A stretch of DNA of 64,000 nucleotides from Rhizobium mesoamericanum STM3625 (lineage in GTDB: Bacteria > Pseudomonadota > Alphaproteobacteria > Rhizobiales > Rhizobiaceae): positions 954,282-1,018,281 of the forward strand of contig NZ_HF536772.1 of NCBI RefSeq assembly GCF_000312665.1, written 5' to 3'. The position numbers and the translations under genes are program-made. Shown piece after piece: positions 63,998 through 64,000 of this stretch (position 1 is its first letter; each line of letters opens with the position of its first letter). The notes under the pieces are model-generated. The model was not told where the DNA came from, made no database searches, and saw nothing but the letters and a program-made list of their open reading frames with translations.

Positions 63998-64000
63998 GGC

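Overview
The window looks like a piece of a rhizobial chromosome (Rhizobium/Ensifer/Sinorhizobium-type alphaproteobacterium). The reasons are the fabB-fabA / irr arrangement, a FYDLN-acid (TIGR02300) protein beside cmk-rpsA, abundant sugar ABC transporters with LacI and TetR regulators, high GC, and a BA14K-like secreted protein. This is judged from gene content and translated sequence only; no database search was possible.

Layout. (1) 1-10.9 kb is core genome: fatty-acid genes fabB (partial) and fabA, the iron regulator irr, three membrane or secreted proteins, tRNA-Ala(GGC), the TIGR02300 protein, a PaiB-like FMN protein, cmk, rpsA with a terminator, a large unknown acidic protein and RNase D. 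(2) 11-15.7 kb holds a three-domain (MerR + XRE + cupin) regulator divergent from gabT-gabD (GABA catabolism), then a PACE efflux protein and SlyX. (3) 15.8-41.6 kb is a catabolic region: uxaC-uxuB (hexuronate), an FAD/glycine-cleavage-T type demethylating dehydrogenase next to a choline-kinase-like phosphotransferase, a complete ABC transporter operon with a Gfo/Idh/MocA oxidoreductase, a TetR with matching operator-like sites on both sides, a LacI-DUF2264-hydroxyacid dehydrogenase operon facing an orphan solute-binding protein, and a second LacI with twin 18-bp palindromes heading a transporter plus GH127 arabinofuranosidase operon. The theme is probably uptake and breakdown of plant cell-wall sugars. 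(4) 41.6-43.2 kb holds small housekeeping-type genes.

(5) 43,453-63,433 is a ~20-kb integrated element in the 3' end of tRNA-Leu(CAG). It is bounded by a perfect 19-bp direct repeat of the tRNA 3' end. It carries a P4-type tyrosine integrase, an AlpA/excisionase-like protein, an unknown protein, a primase-polymerase/VapE helicase gene broken by one in-frame TAG, an iteron cluster that resembles a replication origin (11 copies of a 9-mer in 261 bp), and a DUF5681 protein of the kind found beside phage terminases. The cargo is a SEC-C/HNH-like gene (also broken by an in-frame TAG), a serine recombinase with a dyad upstream, a second excisionase-like protein, an HNH endonuclease with a possible EVE/PUA-like middle domain, a divergent DUF4365/DUF3800 pair and a complete type I restriction-modification operon hsdM-hsdS-hsdR next to attR. 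No capsid, tail or large terminase gene is visible. The element therefore looks like a phage-satellite-like or plasmid-like integrative element carrying defence genes. This is the most novel part of the window.

(6) After attR the chromosome resumes with one small secreted-protein gene.
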